A stretch of 64,000 nt of DNA, from contig OX335653.1 of assembly GCA_946894095.1 (NCBI GenBank), positions 2,175,001 through 2,239,000 on the forward strand, in the 5' to 3' direction. This DNA comes from Incurvaria masculella. Its lineage: Eukaryota > Arthropoda > Insecta > Lepidoptera > Incurvariidae. Shown here piece by piece: positions 33,676 to 45,100 of the stretch. The position numbers were made by a program, and so were the translations under genes. The notes beneath the pieces are model-generated. The model was not told the origin of the DNA and searched no databases. It was given only the letters and a program-made list of their open reading frames with translations. The first letter of the stretch is position 1; each line of letters opens with the position of its first letter.

Positions 33676-34009
33676 TTAATTAAGTTTTACATGAAAGAAC
33701 AATATTAAAATGCCATAATTTTCATAAACTTTATCTAAAGTTAGAGGTAAGGAATAGATAATTAACTTGTTCAATTTTTGTTCTCACACTTGTTCATCAA
33801 CCCCTTATTGTCTATTGCCGATTATTTCCATACGAGAATGTTTTTCATGCAGACATTCATTTACCTAAATATTTTTTGGTACGATTAGCAGGTATACGTT
33901 TGGCACAATTCAAATACTCTGAAACATCTTAAGGTATTGTAAGTAATGGACCTTCAAGAAAAGGTAACTTAATAGATGCTCACATTAATTTAAAATATAA
34001 TATTAAAAT

Positions 34010-34375
34010 CTGAGTGGTCAGTCTGAGTTTTCACCTAAATTGGCGTTTACGGCAAACCGATCGACTGGCGTTTTCCGTAAAAACGTCAAACTCCATACTA
34101 GTTTTTCCAAATATTCTGGGGTTTTACTTCTTCAAGCTGTAAAAGTCAAACTCGGACTTCCGATTTGTATGAAAACGCGGAGTGGACTTAAACGGCAACG
34201 TCGAAGTATTTATGGCAACGTTGAGTAAGCTGTCAAATCAAACTCGAACTCGCAAATGTTAGTTCGCTTAACGCTCACTGCGAGCGCTCTTCAATTTCTC
34301 CATACATTTGAAAACGCCAGTCGATCGGTTTGCCGTAAACGCCAATTTAGGTGAGAACTCAGACTGCCCACTCAG
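34010..34375. mobile_element. MITE family D copy 4, best preserved ends
   Basis: Left end CTGAGTGGTCAGTCTGAGTT then TTCACCTAAATTGGCG. Right end CGCCAATTTAGGTGAGAAC then TCAGACTGCCCACTCAG. The inverted termini are about 65 bp long, extending through CGATCGACTGGCGTTTTC. Confidence 0.85.
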
Positions 34376-34671
34376 TACCGAAAACGGGCTTACACATAAA
34401 TTACACACAAAAATCCACAAATCCTAAGAACACAAGACACCAAGGATACACCTAAGAAAATGAACACAAACCCTATAAAGTAAAACTATTATCTCTTCAT
34501 AATTAAATATTTAATAAATAATGAGTGGCAGTGGAGTTACTGTCAACAAATGTTTGTGATGGTTTGGAACTATTAGCATAATGCCAATCTTTTTATTAAG
34601 GGTGGCATAAGAGCAAATTGGTTTCAGTTTGATAAGGACGTAGGTAAAACCACATTTAATTATACTTAAAA

Positions 34672-35278
34672 ACCGGCCAAGTGCGAGTCGGACTCGCACA
34701 CGAAGGGTTCCGTACCATGGTACAAAAAATAATACAAAAAACCGGCCAAGTACGAGTCGGACTCGCAGACGAAGGGTTCCGTACCATCGTAGAAAAAAAA
34801 TCACGTTTTTTGTATGGGAGCCCCCTTTAATTTTAATTATTTTTGAATCTTACCTATTTATTGTTATAGCGGCAAAATAAATACACACTCTGTGAAAATT
34901 TCAGCTGTCTACCTGTTACGGTTACTGAGATACAGCCCTGTGACAGACGGACAGACGGACGGACGGACGGACGGACGGACGGACGGACGGACGGACGGAC
35001 GGACGGACGGACGGACGGACAGCGGAGGCTTAGTACCAATCACGTTTTTTGTATGGCCGCCCCCTTTAATTTTAATTATTTTTTAATCTTATCTATTTGT
35101 TGTTATAGCGGCAAAATAAATACACATTCTGTGAAAATTTCAGCTGTCTATCCGTTACGGTTACTGAGATACAGCTCTGTGACAGACGGACAGACGGACG
35201 GACGGACAGACGGACGGACAGCGGAGGCTTAGTAATAGGGTTCCGTTTTCACCCTTTGGGTACGGAACCCTAAAAAGA
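34672..35278 (+). repeat. Family B repeat, tandem/nested double copy
   Basis: Two starts (CCGGCCAAGTGCGAGTCGG at 34675 and a variant at 34742), two internal TTGTTATAGCGGCAAAATAAA modules (34861 and 35100), and one end (GGGTACGGAACCCTAAAAA) at 35278. A local duplication of the 3' two thirds explains this layout. Confidence 0.8.
34945..35020 (+). repeat. (GGAC)n microsatellite expansion
   Basis: About 18 GGAC units inside the upstream family B module, where other copies have 1 to 5. Confidence 0.95.
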
Positions 35279-35318
35279 CCACGACGAATTTCGATTATCC
35301 ATGAAGTGAATATGTAGA

Positions 35319-35482
35319 TTGATGGTCTAGCTATAATTTGACAGTTATATCGTCAGAAGTATCGGGTGCTTTGTGTTCTCGAATTAGACAAATATTCGTA
35401 AATTTTTATAAAAAAAGTTTAAAAACAGAATAGGGATGTCCAATATTTACCGTTGCATGCTTCTATATAGCTAGACCATCTA
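35319..35482. mobile_element. Short inverted-repeat element (~164 bp)
   Basis: GATTGATGGTCTAGCTATA at the left and TATAGCTAGACCATCTATC at the right are inverses with one mismatch. AT-rich interior. MITE candidate. Confidence 0.5.
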
Positions 35483-36962
35483 TCTTTTTGAAATTCCAAA
35501 ATGTCTTATTTTAGTTATTTTTTTTAATAAATATGGTTTCACTTACGCTCTTATTAAACTTAATGCAATCAGGTGTTGTCACGCCCTTAAGATAATTTGA
35601 AACTGTTACAAGAATGACATTGTTATCATTTATTGGTGACTGTTTTTTTAAGATTTTAAATGGTTTGAGTATCGTATTGAGGTTAAACAGGTCATGCAAG
35701 TGCAATCTGAGCAGCTAACTGGTTGTAAATTTAAGAATAATGTGACCACTATATGAGCTGTTTTACGTACATTCCATAGATTTCTTTGAATTCCATAAAT
35801 CATAGTGAAAAAGACTGGACTATGTTACTGGCTATTATAGCCCCGAAAATGTAATTACTATATTTTGTAATATCTGCATTCTCCTAATATATTTTTATGA
35901 ACTATTATTGTTCACTAACAGTAAATTTTATGCTTAGAGACTATCGGGATCCGATCTGATAAGCCCGTCTTGACTATAAAAATTAAACGATCCATTAAAT
36001 TCATTAGATTTCAACAATTTCACCTTTGTATATTTTCGAGTCCTAGTCACAATTGGCTACTTACTCTAGATTTTGTCACATACAATTTGTTATCAACTGT
36101 ACAATACTTCAAGAAATATCCCGCGTACGCCCCCCTGTGTTTGGAGGGGAACCATAAGATACACACTGACATTTGGCAGGACAGTTTGATCCCGGACCAG
36201 ACCATGTCTGTTCTGTACCTTCATGAAGTGGAAATGGAGAACATTTATTGTAAAATAGCTCCCAGCATGTCTACTCACGAAAGTAGGTATTTTTCTTTCT
36301 AAGGGCTGATTTTTAAATGGTCAGATAAAAAGCCAGATCACTATTCGACGGATTGATTTACGCTTCTGCTTATACATCCGATATAGTAAGTCCATATGTT
36401 TATTAGTAAAATTATAGTCAGATAATTGTGATAGAAGGCATAATTCTTCGGCAATGACTATCTGCCTATTGACAAATGTGACTTTGTACTATCCCTAGTC
36501 CGATAAGTACTATCGGACCTAAATTGAGTTTGATTGAATCGAACACGAGAACTTCTCTTGTTCGCTTTCATGAGTAGAGCCTGCTGTCAAATCTAAATCC
36601 TCTCAAAAACTGGTTTTAGGCGGTTTATTGTAGTGGGACGGTATGCATGTGACAAATAGTAAAATAGTGTAGGGATTTTTCAGGTTTCACAATTAATCAT
36701 TAGGACTAGCTTTTTGCAGCAAATCTGCTGCAAAAAGCAGCAGATTTTTGATATATTTTTTTTCTTATTTTATCAATTCAACCCTCTCAAACACAGTGCG
36801 AGCTCTCACAAAACAACAACATACAATATATTGGCACTTACTTCATGAGTTTTTATTTTATAGTCTATAATGTTTTAAATCGCATATTTAAGTTGGACAT
36901 GCATGCTAAGAGGATAGGTATTTAGTGAGAAAAGTGCTACGGCTTTAGTAGTTAACATCACT
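35483..36962. other. Gene-free stretch with one unassigned frame
   Basis: A 110-codon plus-strand frame at 35970-36302 (segment GNHKIHTDIWQDSLIPDQ) has a possible donor at its end (AAA|GTAGGT) but no recognised domain. A 12-bp-arm hairpin, CTTTTTGCAGCA/TGCTGCAAAAAG, lies near 36712-36740. Confidence 0.3.
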
Positions 36963-37842
36963 TTCAGAAAATACTAGGACATCAAAATGAGCGAAACACT
37001 GTGAAGCTATTTAAAAAAAAATTGGTGCACTGAAAAGCTACGAGTTTTTTTGTTAGTAATTTTGTATTGTCAAAACACTAGAGAGCGAAGATCTAACTTA
37101 AACTAAAACTTATTTAAAATATGTAAACATTCTTATGGGATCATGTCTTTTTTTATATTATTATTTGAAACGTCGGGATGAGAATAAACCATAATTTTGG
37201 TTTAATTGCTCAACCTAGTCAGCTATAATTACGTAATAAGAGAGGACCAATCATTTGGAAAATTACATTAGGTACCTACAGGTTTATTTTTAAATTTAAT
37301 ATAATTTTATTAATGTAGCATGTAGGCAATGGTTACTTTTCTCTTGATATAGCCAAGTTCACAATTATATTTGTATGATCATTTCGAGCTTTCGTTCGAA
37401 TATTCAGAAAATACTAGGACATCAAAATGAGCGAAACACTGTGAAGCTATTTAAAAAAAAATTGGTGCACTGAAAAGCTACGAGTTTTTTTGTTAGTAAT
37501 TTTGTATTGTCAAAACACTAGAGAGCGAAGATCTAACTTAAACTAAAACTTATTTAAAATATGTAAACATTCTTATGGGATCATGTCTTTTTTTATATTA
37601 TTATTTGAAACGTCGGGATGAGAATAAACCATAATTTTGGTTTAATTGCTCAACCTAGTCAGCTATAATTACGTAATAAGAGAGGACCAATCATTTGGAA
37701 AATTACATTAGGTACCTACAGGTTTATTTTTAAATTTAATATAATTTTATTAATGTAGCATGTAGGCAATGGTTACTTTTCTCTTGATATAGCCAAGTTC
37801 ACAATTATATTTGTATGATCATTTCGAGCTTTCGTTCGAATA
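36963..37842 (+). repeat. 440-bp tandem duplication, copies apparently identical
   Basis: TTCAGAAAATACTAGGACATC begins at 36963 and again at 37403. The copies read the same through TTTCGAGCTTTCGTTCGAAT at the end of each unit. The content is AT-rich and non-coding. Confidence 0.95.
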
Positions 37843-38067
37843 TTTGATATTATCACAACAATCACATACGTAAATTAAATTAAATTCACATATTCGGCAC
37901 AATGTCTCGAAGTGATCAGCAAACATGACTTTCAATCTATTATGATTTTTTTTTTTAAATAAATGTTCCTTTTGTGCTTACTATAGCAATGAATTCAGGC
38001 CATTGTAGACGGACGATAGATAACTATGCGATTACATGAATGAGACACTAACACCATCTGAGGGCCC

Positions 38068-38300
38068 ATTCAGGTAAGAGTGAGTTCGAATTCGTCGCTA
38101 AATAACAACTCACTGTTTTTAAATAGTTCATGTTTTAACACTTCTTGAGTGTCATTTTAGTCTGGTAAAAAATAAACATATTTCCCATAAATACGTTGGA
38201 AGTATAAATAACAGTTTCATTATTTAAATAATAATATATTTCCCAGCTTTTTTTAGGATAAACCCATTCCCGAAGTCGAACTCACTCTTACCTGAATGGC
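38068..38300. mobile_element. MITE with ~30-bp inverted ends (~230 bp)
   Basis: CATTCAGGTAAGAGTGAGTT then CGAATTCG at the left. CGAAGTCG then AACTCACTCTTACCTGAATG at the right. AT-rich centre. Confidence 0.7.
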
Positions 38301-38329
38301 ATAAAAGGCCATCCAAGGTCACGAGAGGA

Positions 38330-38470
38330 CAAGTGGCTCAGCCGGTTCAGGCATGGTAGACTCAGTGTTGAAGTCCACAGGTTTAATTTCCAGGACGTGC
38401 ATCTCATTCATCCTTATCTCAAAATACATTGATTAGGTTGTGGGTTATTGATTAGTGCTACACCAACCTG
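38330..38470 (+). mobile_element. tRNA-like SINE head fragment (different family)
   Basis: ACAAGTGGCTCAGCCGGTTC and GTCCACAGGTTTAATTTCC are spaced like A and B boxes of a tRNA-derived SINE. No cloverleaf or acceptor stem can be closed, so it is not a tRNA gene. Confidence 0.4.
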
Positions 38471-38573
38471 AATCTCCCCAGAGGCAAAGCTCCTTATAAG
38501 CTTCGAAAAGATATACCTATATAGGGTTGACATATGTTGCAACAGATAAAAGTGGCAGATATTTAGTGATTAA

Positions 38574-38934
38574 GGATGTTCCGACACATACAATGTTTTT
38601 TTTACACAGAACGCAAAAAGTATTGCATTCTAAGGCACGAATTCGTCAACAATATTAAATATAGCCATAGTAGTTGCAGCGAAAACATATTCACGATTTC
38701 AGGTTTAATGATTTCTTTGTAATTGCCGATTAGAAGTTTTACACCGTTAGATGGCGCTGTTAAATAAATATCGTATTTAAATAAATTGTAACAAAACCAA
38801 TAATCCTGAAATTGTGAAATTGTTTTCGCTGCAAGTGATATGACTATATTAAACTTTTATTATTAATTCGTGGCTTAAAGTGCAATACTTTTTGCGTTAT
38901 GTGTGCAAACAACTTTATATGGGTCGGAACAGCC
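38574..38934. mobile_element. TTAA-flanked MITE family F copy 2
   Basis: Ends GGATGTTCCGACACATAC and ATGGGTCGGAACAGCC, TTAA on both sides. Inverse orientation of 10815-11144 with a small internal repeat of TTTTCGCTGCAA-type sequence. Confidence 0.85.
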
Positions 38935-39114
38935 TTAAGATATCCTGCCCATAGATGTTCAATTCTATTGTCTTTATAAAAGATAGGTGGATAGGTATGA
39001 ACCTGAAATCTTGGGTATGAAAATTGAATATTCATTACATAATTATTTTGGAATTATGAATATTCACTGCGCAAGGCACACTAATTAAAATACATCAAAG
39101 TTTATTATATTACG

Positions 39115-39400
39115 GAAATGATAAAATCACTTGCAAAATATTGACTGTCCACACCACACAGCATTCCCGAAGTAATTAGGTGCCATGCCATGGAGCACAA
39201 CCACATTGACTGGATGCGTATTAGTAGAGAAGGGCCTGTCGGGCGTATTACATGGATTCCAGAGCAAAGAGCAGCTCGAATTCGTGACATAATGCATTTA
39301 TCCTTAGCTAAAAGAGAAAGTTAGAGTTAAAATAGGCATGAACCCACGACATCTCGAATGACAGATGAGGTCTCGTGCTCTGAACTACGAGCAGCGAAAG
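39115..39400 (-). mobile_element. SINE family A, diverged
   Basis: Reverse copy: CATTCCCGAAGTAATTAGG, TTACATGGATTCCAGAGC, GAATTCGTGACATAATGC, then a decayed head (CTGAACTACGAGCAGC). Confidence 0.6.
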
Positions 39401-39956
39401 AAAGAGGTGCAAGTCCCGAGGCTCGAACCTTGGTGTCCTAAGTAGAGACCAGAGGACTGGGCGATGGGCCTTCTAAAATTACGGTCCTGGGGTGTCATTC
39501 CTAAAAAATTCGCATAGCATCTGTAGGAACCACTTAAATAGAAATGGCTCTGAAAAAAAAAAGTAAGCATCACCAAAGTATCAAGGATCATATTTAAATA
39601 TTTTCTCATCACATTAAAGGATTTTCGGAAGGAATTCCTGCGGTATGCGTCGATGCAAGGCAAGGGAGTCGATAGGTCTTAAATTTTATTAACATTATAC
39701 CCTAAAATCCCTTGCGTATCAAAAATATTGTATTTATTCCGATCGTATGCCGTTTCCTAAGGGGCCAGAAGTCCGGTTCTATCACCGACCGCACCATTGG
39801 TCCACAGGGAGCTTCGTATTGTCTAGACAGATTTTGACTTTACCACCTCGAGCGCTTGAAATAAACAGCTTGACTTGATTTGTAAAATATTTTTTTCAAC
39901 AATCAGCACAACACAAGTGAGATAACCACTGGTGCAAGAAAAGATATAGCATATTT
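39401..39956. other. Gene-free stretch
   Basis: No supported coding region or repeat. Confidence 0.35.
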
Positions 39957-40085
39957 TGGCACTAGATATTTTTGTCAGTGGATACTTTTGGCACTAGATA
40001 CTTCTGTCAGTGGATACTTTTGGCACTAGATACTTTTGTCAGTGGATACTTACGGTACTAAATACTTTTGTATGATTACAAAGTT
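39957..40085 (+). repeat. Minisatellite, ~36-bp unit, about 3.5 copies
   Basis: Unit TTGGCACTAGATACTTTTGT then CAGTGGATACTT, repeated with one or two substitutions per copy. Confidence 0.85.
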
Positions 40086-40144
40086 CACACTATAATTCAG
40101 TGCCAAAAAACAATGCAACCATAAGATACATTTGAGATTATCGC

Positions 40145-40305
40145 GGTCGTTGAACATGTTTAAACACTTACGGCTTTTGCGTAAGTCGGCTGCTGCGTAC
40201 GGTCGTAGCGGCTGCCTCCTCGACAACGGGCTGAACGATCAGCTCGAAACGTCGGAGAATGTCTCTTCCCGCCGCGTGAAAAGCCGTAAGTTTTGAAACA
40301 AATGC
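40145..40305. mobile_element. Inverted-repeat element O copy 1
   Basis: CACTTACGGCTTTTGCG at the left, CGCGTGAAAAGCCGTAAG at the right. The centre has CGACAACGGGCTGAACGATC and GCTCGAAACGTCGG. A related copy, inverted, is at 45343-45527. Confidence 0.6.
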
Positions 40306-40901
40306 AACTATAAGTCCGTACATTTAAAATCATGAGCAATTTAGAGTTGTTCCACTGAAACACAAATGAATACATTTTGTAGACTGCCCGCAGTTTGTGC
40401 AGAGCTTAAATGGTCGTGCTCTTAGGTCATTACGTCCAAACGGACTGCTACAATCTTCTAACAACATATTCAACTTTAACTTTTAAAAAGGCCTAACATT
40501 ACCTTACACCCGATACAACACTACAATCTTCACTATGCCGTGTGCGTTAGGTCAAAAGTCGACCGCTCGCAACGGGTAAGATGTGCATTTTTCACGTTCA
40601 TTAGGGCCCTAAGTCCTTAAAGCAGACAGAATTGAAGGCATAGACAATCGTACACAAGAGAAACGCCCAACAGCAAACACTCCGCCCGTTCTAATAACAG
40701 CTTCCATTTTTTATTCAAGCAATAAGTCCGGCTAACACACCGCACTGATGCAAACCCCTAGATTGCGAATGAAACACAACCGAATTCACGCTACTCTATC
40801 ATAATAATGATTTCCAACCCGTTTCACTCAAAATCATTCAACGAATTAATGAAATAATTTAAGCTACTCATGCATTTATCACACATTCTACAGACCAATA
40901 T

Positions 40902-40907
40902 TTTATT
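40902..40907 (-). promoter_or_regulatory. Candidate poly(A) signal of the myosin gene
   Basis: AATAAA on the minus strand. It is the first canonical signal I find downstream of the myosin stop at 42045, which would give a 3' UTR of about 1.15 kb containing the whole ~105-bp repeat array. Unproven. Confidence 0.35.
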
Positions 40908-41099
40908 TGAATCTAGCATAGAGATATTCGCATCTCATTTTGACTCCTCTCACTCAATATCGCCGATATCATCAAACTCACAATCAATGTTACCAATAAC
41001 GTATGGTCAGTGCAGCTAACACACAAGTCACGGCACGCATGCTACTATTAGGAAGTCGCGACAAATACTACATTAACACGCCAGCTGCAGTTAACCCAG

Positions 41100-41990
41100 T
41101 GCAATAATGATAAACTCGACACAATATTTTGTTATTAACAATGGTGCAATCATACCAGTACATTATAGTGATAAACTGTGACATTACACCGTGTCACCAG
41201 TATACAAACCGCAATGGTTAACGTGACATATCAGCGTGACAATGATAAACTGCGACATAACACTGTGTCACAGGTGTACAAACTGAAATAATTGACCCCA
41301 ACTTAAGACCATGATGTCGACATTGGCGGAAACATATCAGTGTGATAATGATAAATTGCGACAAACCCTGTGTCACCAGTATACAAACCGCAATTAGTAA
41401 CCCAAACCCATGTTGTCAACATAGGCGGAAACATATCAGTGTAGAAACCGCAATGATTCACCCCAACTCAAGACAATGTTGTCAACATTGGCGAAAATAT
41501 CAGCTTGATAATGATAAACTGTGACATAGCGCTGTGTCATCAGTATACATACCGCAATAATTAATCCCCACTTGTCAACATTGGCAGCAATATGTCAGCG
41601 TGAAAATGATAAACTGCAACATAATATCGTGTCAGCAGTATACAAACCGTAATGATTCACCTCTACTTAAGACAATATTGTCAACATTGGCGAAAATATC
41701 AGCTTGTTAATGATAAACTGTGACATAACGCTGTGTTATCAGTATACAAACCGCAATGATTAACCCCGACTTAACGCCATATTGTCAACAATGATGCAAA
41801 TATTTCAACACGGTAATGATAATCTGGATAGAACCCCCATTCAATACCATTCTGTCAACAATAATGCAAACATAGCACCGTGGCAAAGATAAACTGCGAC
41901 TCAACACCGTGTCATTGTCAACAACGGTATTGGTATTGCAACAATAAACCCCGACTTAACACCACATTGTCAACAGGGCGCCGCGAGGTT
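41100..41990 (+). repeat. Degenerate tandem array, ~105-bp unit, about 9 copies
   Basis: The unit has AATGATAAACTGCGACATAA, CACTGTGTCACCAGTATAC, AAACCGCAATGATTMACCCC and TGTTGTCAACATTGGCG. Starts lie near 41106, 41170, 41241, 41347, 41511, 41605, 41709, 41815 and 41886. Copies are 70-90 percent alike by eye, and some units are internally deleted. Confidence 0.85.
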
Positions 41991-42044
41991 CAGCGTACAA
42001 GCGTTTTGCAGGCGTGCCGTCGTCCACGCCGCGATGAGGATGTA

Positions 42045-42162
42045 TCATATGAGCACGTCCATGCGGCTGGCGCGTCGGACGATGCGCAGCGGGTCCAGGC
42101 CGGAGAGGCCGGATAGCTTGAATGATATCGACACGATCTGCTGGCCGAAGTTCGCCTCGAAC
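42045..42162 (-). CDS. Myosin last coding exon
   Basis: Acceptor CGACCGGCAG. Encodes FEANFGQQIVSISFKL, then GLDPLRIVRRASRMDVLI and TGA at 42045-42047. The last residues match the R-K-x-x-R-M-E/D-V-x-V end of this myosin group, so the C-terminus is complete. Confidence 0.92.
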
Positions 42163-45100
42163 CTGCCGGTCGGCCATATTTGTATTTATTGCCAGGGTGA
42201 AGTTTTTAGGGAATTCATGATTTTCCTTACACGTGGCAATCGGGATGGATTTAAATTTATTTTAGGCATCCTGAATGAAAATATTGATAGGCTCGGCACC
42301 TAATCATACCTCAAACGAGAAACGGAAGGAGAAGTGTTATAAAATATACAAGTGCACTCCTGGAAAAATGAAATTCACGCATCAGCTTCAAGCTGCTAGT
42401 GATATAAATAACATAATAATAATAATAATGTGGATCAACAGCATCACAATTTTTCCTCCAGAATGACCCAGGTCGCGGTCCGATTTGAACCATCGTTATG
42501 AAAAGCACTCTTAAAACTGGTCCCGTCAACAGACCATCCCTTGAACCGTATGAAGTTAGCGCTACGTCACGCAATGCTGTACACAGTGCTCACGCTTTGG
42601 GGGTAGGGCAGCGTGTGTGTCTTTCAATGTCACTTTTTGAAGTTTCTAAAGAGTCTATAGTCTTTCCACCAGGTTTTTTCACAAACCGTTGAATGTACCT
42701 ATGTTGAAAATTCAAGTTCAACATAGAGCAATTGATTAGATTTGAACTACTACAATTAACGTCATTTCTTCCATGTTTGTTGTTTTGTTTCCGTAAGGCG
42801 CATACACAAACAGTCCGAATCGTTTGTAATGCTTACTGCTTTGAGCGTGCAATCTGATTCAGGACGCTTGTATACGCTTTTAGCAGGGTAAGCGATTGCA
42901 GTTCGAATCGGAATGCGCAGCCACTCAAATGAATGTAGTCCATTCCGACTAGCGAGTATGGAAGAATAGGGAGTGGCGCTCGAAACTCATTCGTATGGTG
43001 ACATCGATGATCGAGAGGCGCAAAATCTAATGTTTTTTGCACTAAATCTTAAAAAAAGTTTATACGAGTTCTTATGTGTCGATGGAATTCGAGAACATTA
43101 TTAGTGAGCGAATTCGTAAGCGAATTATCTGGCCAGTATGCATTTTCAATCAAAGTTGGCTACCCCGCCGTCATGTGAATGAATTTAGATCGCAGCTTCC
43201 GTCCTTACTCATATCTTCATCCTCTACACAACGAGTAACCAATATAACTCTCGCTCAGCGGCGGTACTCACTCGTTGCTGATGTTGACGTGCGGCGGCTT
43301 GCCCACGGCGTTCTGCACCACCAGAAAAAGTTTCGTCGCCATTTCCAGCACGTGACACGTCTGCAGCACCAGGTCGCCCTTGCGCCGGCTGCCGCCCTCG
43401 CTCTGCAACCACACAACCACCGGGTGAAAACAACTTTTAGAGACTCTCCAAGTCCGAAGGGATGCAGTATCTCTCTCTGTGTTCTATCGTCTTTACCGTG
43501 AATGCTCGTCGGAGCTGCATAACGTTGTCCCTCCGTCCCCTTTCTCTCAACGCACACGTTAACAGTGGAAACTCCATCAATAAGAATCAACCGATCCTCT
43601 AGAACCTTCATCACAATGGAATCGACTCCATGCCGAGGTATTTCCCGTAAAGTACAATCTGGGGTTCTTCAAACATGGTGTGAAGTAACTTGCCATCTAC
43701 ATTATTATTATTATTATTATATACACTAGCAGCTGCAAGCTGATGCGTGTACTTCACTGATTGAGTGCACATTGTTTTTATTTTATTATTTTATTTTTAT
43801 TTTAAGTGTTCATAATATGAATGGTTTTTTTATATTTTTTACATGATTGTCCAAATTGTTTTTGAAACTGTTCACTGAGCTAGCACTTATGACTTCCTCC
43901 GGCAGCTTGTTCCAGTCTTCCACAACACTGTTTGATAGAAAGTGCGACATGGATGCATGTGCATGTGAGTTGTGAGTCACTTACCCCAAAGAGACAGCCC
44001 GTGGTGTCGGCGGCGTCGCGCGACGAACACTGCGAGGTCAGCTCCGCCTCCTCCGCTTCCAGAAGAGGGCACTGCAACGACAGGGAACGCCTCAGTTTTC
44101 AATTTGACATACACTCCCCACACTCCAGCATGAGCAAACGCACCCGTATTAGTCAGTTTTAATGTCCGAACACCAGACGGAGCTGAGCACAACGGCGTCG
44201 TGTCAAGTGCGTTTAAGCGTCGGCAGCTACTCGCCGACAACAACAACAACACACCAGACGGAGTTCAAGGAATGCAGCACTAAGCCATAGTAAAAATCAG
44301 TAAATGTACTGCGCGCTATATCGTATATTGAAAGCGTGTTTTAAGGTTTAATGCACATACATATAGATGTTGAGGATGTTTCATGAATGAACTGGAAATG
44401 GAAAAGAATACATGGAATATAAGCTAGTTTATAAGTAAGTGTGTCATGTCCCACGGAGCGTCCGTCGACACCATCACCAGCGCCGGGCCCAGCTGCACAC
44501 ACATACTCACGGCTCGGACGTGCACGACCACCACGTCGTCGGCGTACGGCGAGAGCGAGAGGCGGTAGATGGCGGGCGCGGGCACGCGGCGCTTCACGCG
44601 CAGCGAGCGCGCGTCCAGCACGAGCAGCGCGCCCGTCGACACCACCACCAGCGCCGGGCACAGCTGCGCACGTACACACCGTCAATTTGCAAACCTTTCA
44701 AGATGTGTGTAAATATCAAACGGAGTGCTGAGAACTCACGGAGAGAATCGGTTTAAATCACATAAAAGTTAGTAAATTTATCATGTTGCATGTGCATGTG
44801 TGTGCTAAAATTGTGATCCTAGGCAGACAAGTTGCATGGGAGGACGTCCGAAAGAAGCAAATCTTCTAAGCATTTTTCAGTGTAAGTACCTGTTGGTGAA
44901 ATTTAAGATTCAATGATCACACATACACAAGTATAAGTATATGTGCCATCAATTTTTATGCAATATATCAGATTCATCCTCTCGCCATATACATAGCGGC
45001 CCACTTTTTTCACATCTAACATCAGGTTCGTACAACATGTAATGAGGGTAAAGGATCTCCCTTTTAGAAACTACACAGCAGGGCCAAAGGGTACTCGATC

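Noticed and set aside
36000..36302. 110-codon frame as a possible exon
   Set aside because: No acceptor with a matching phase partner, no recognised domain and no repeat of the pattern elsewhere. Kept only as a note in the gap description.
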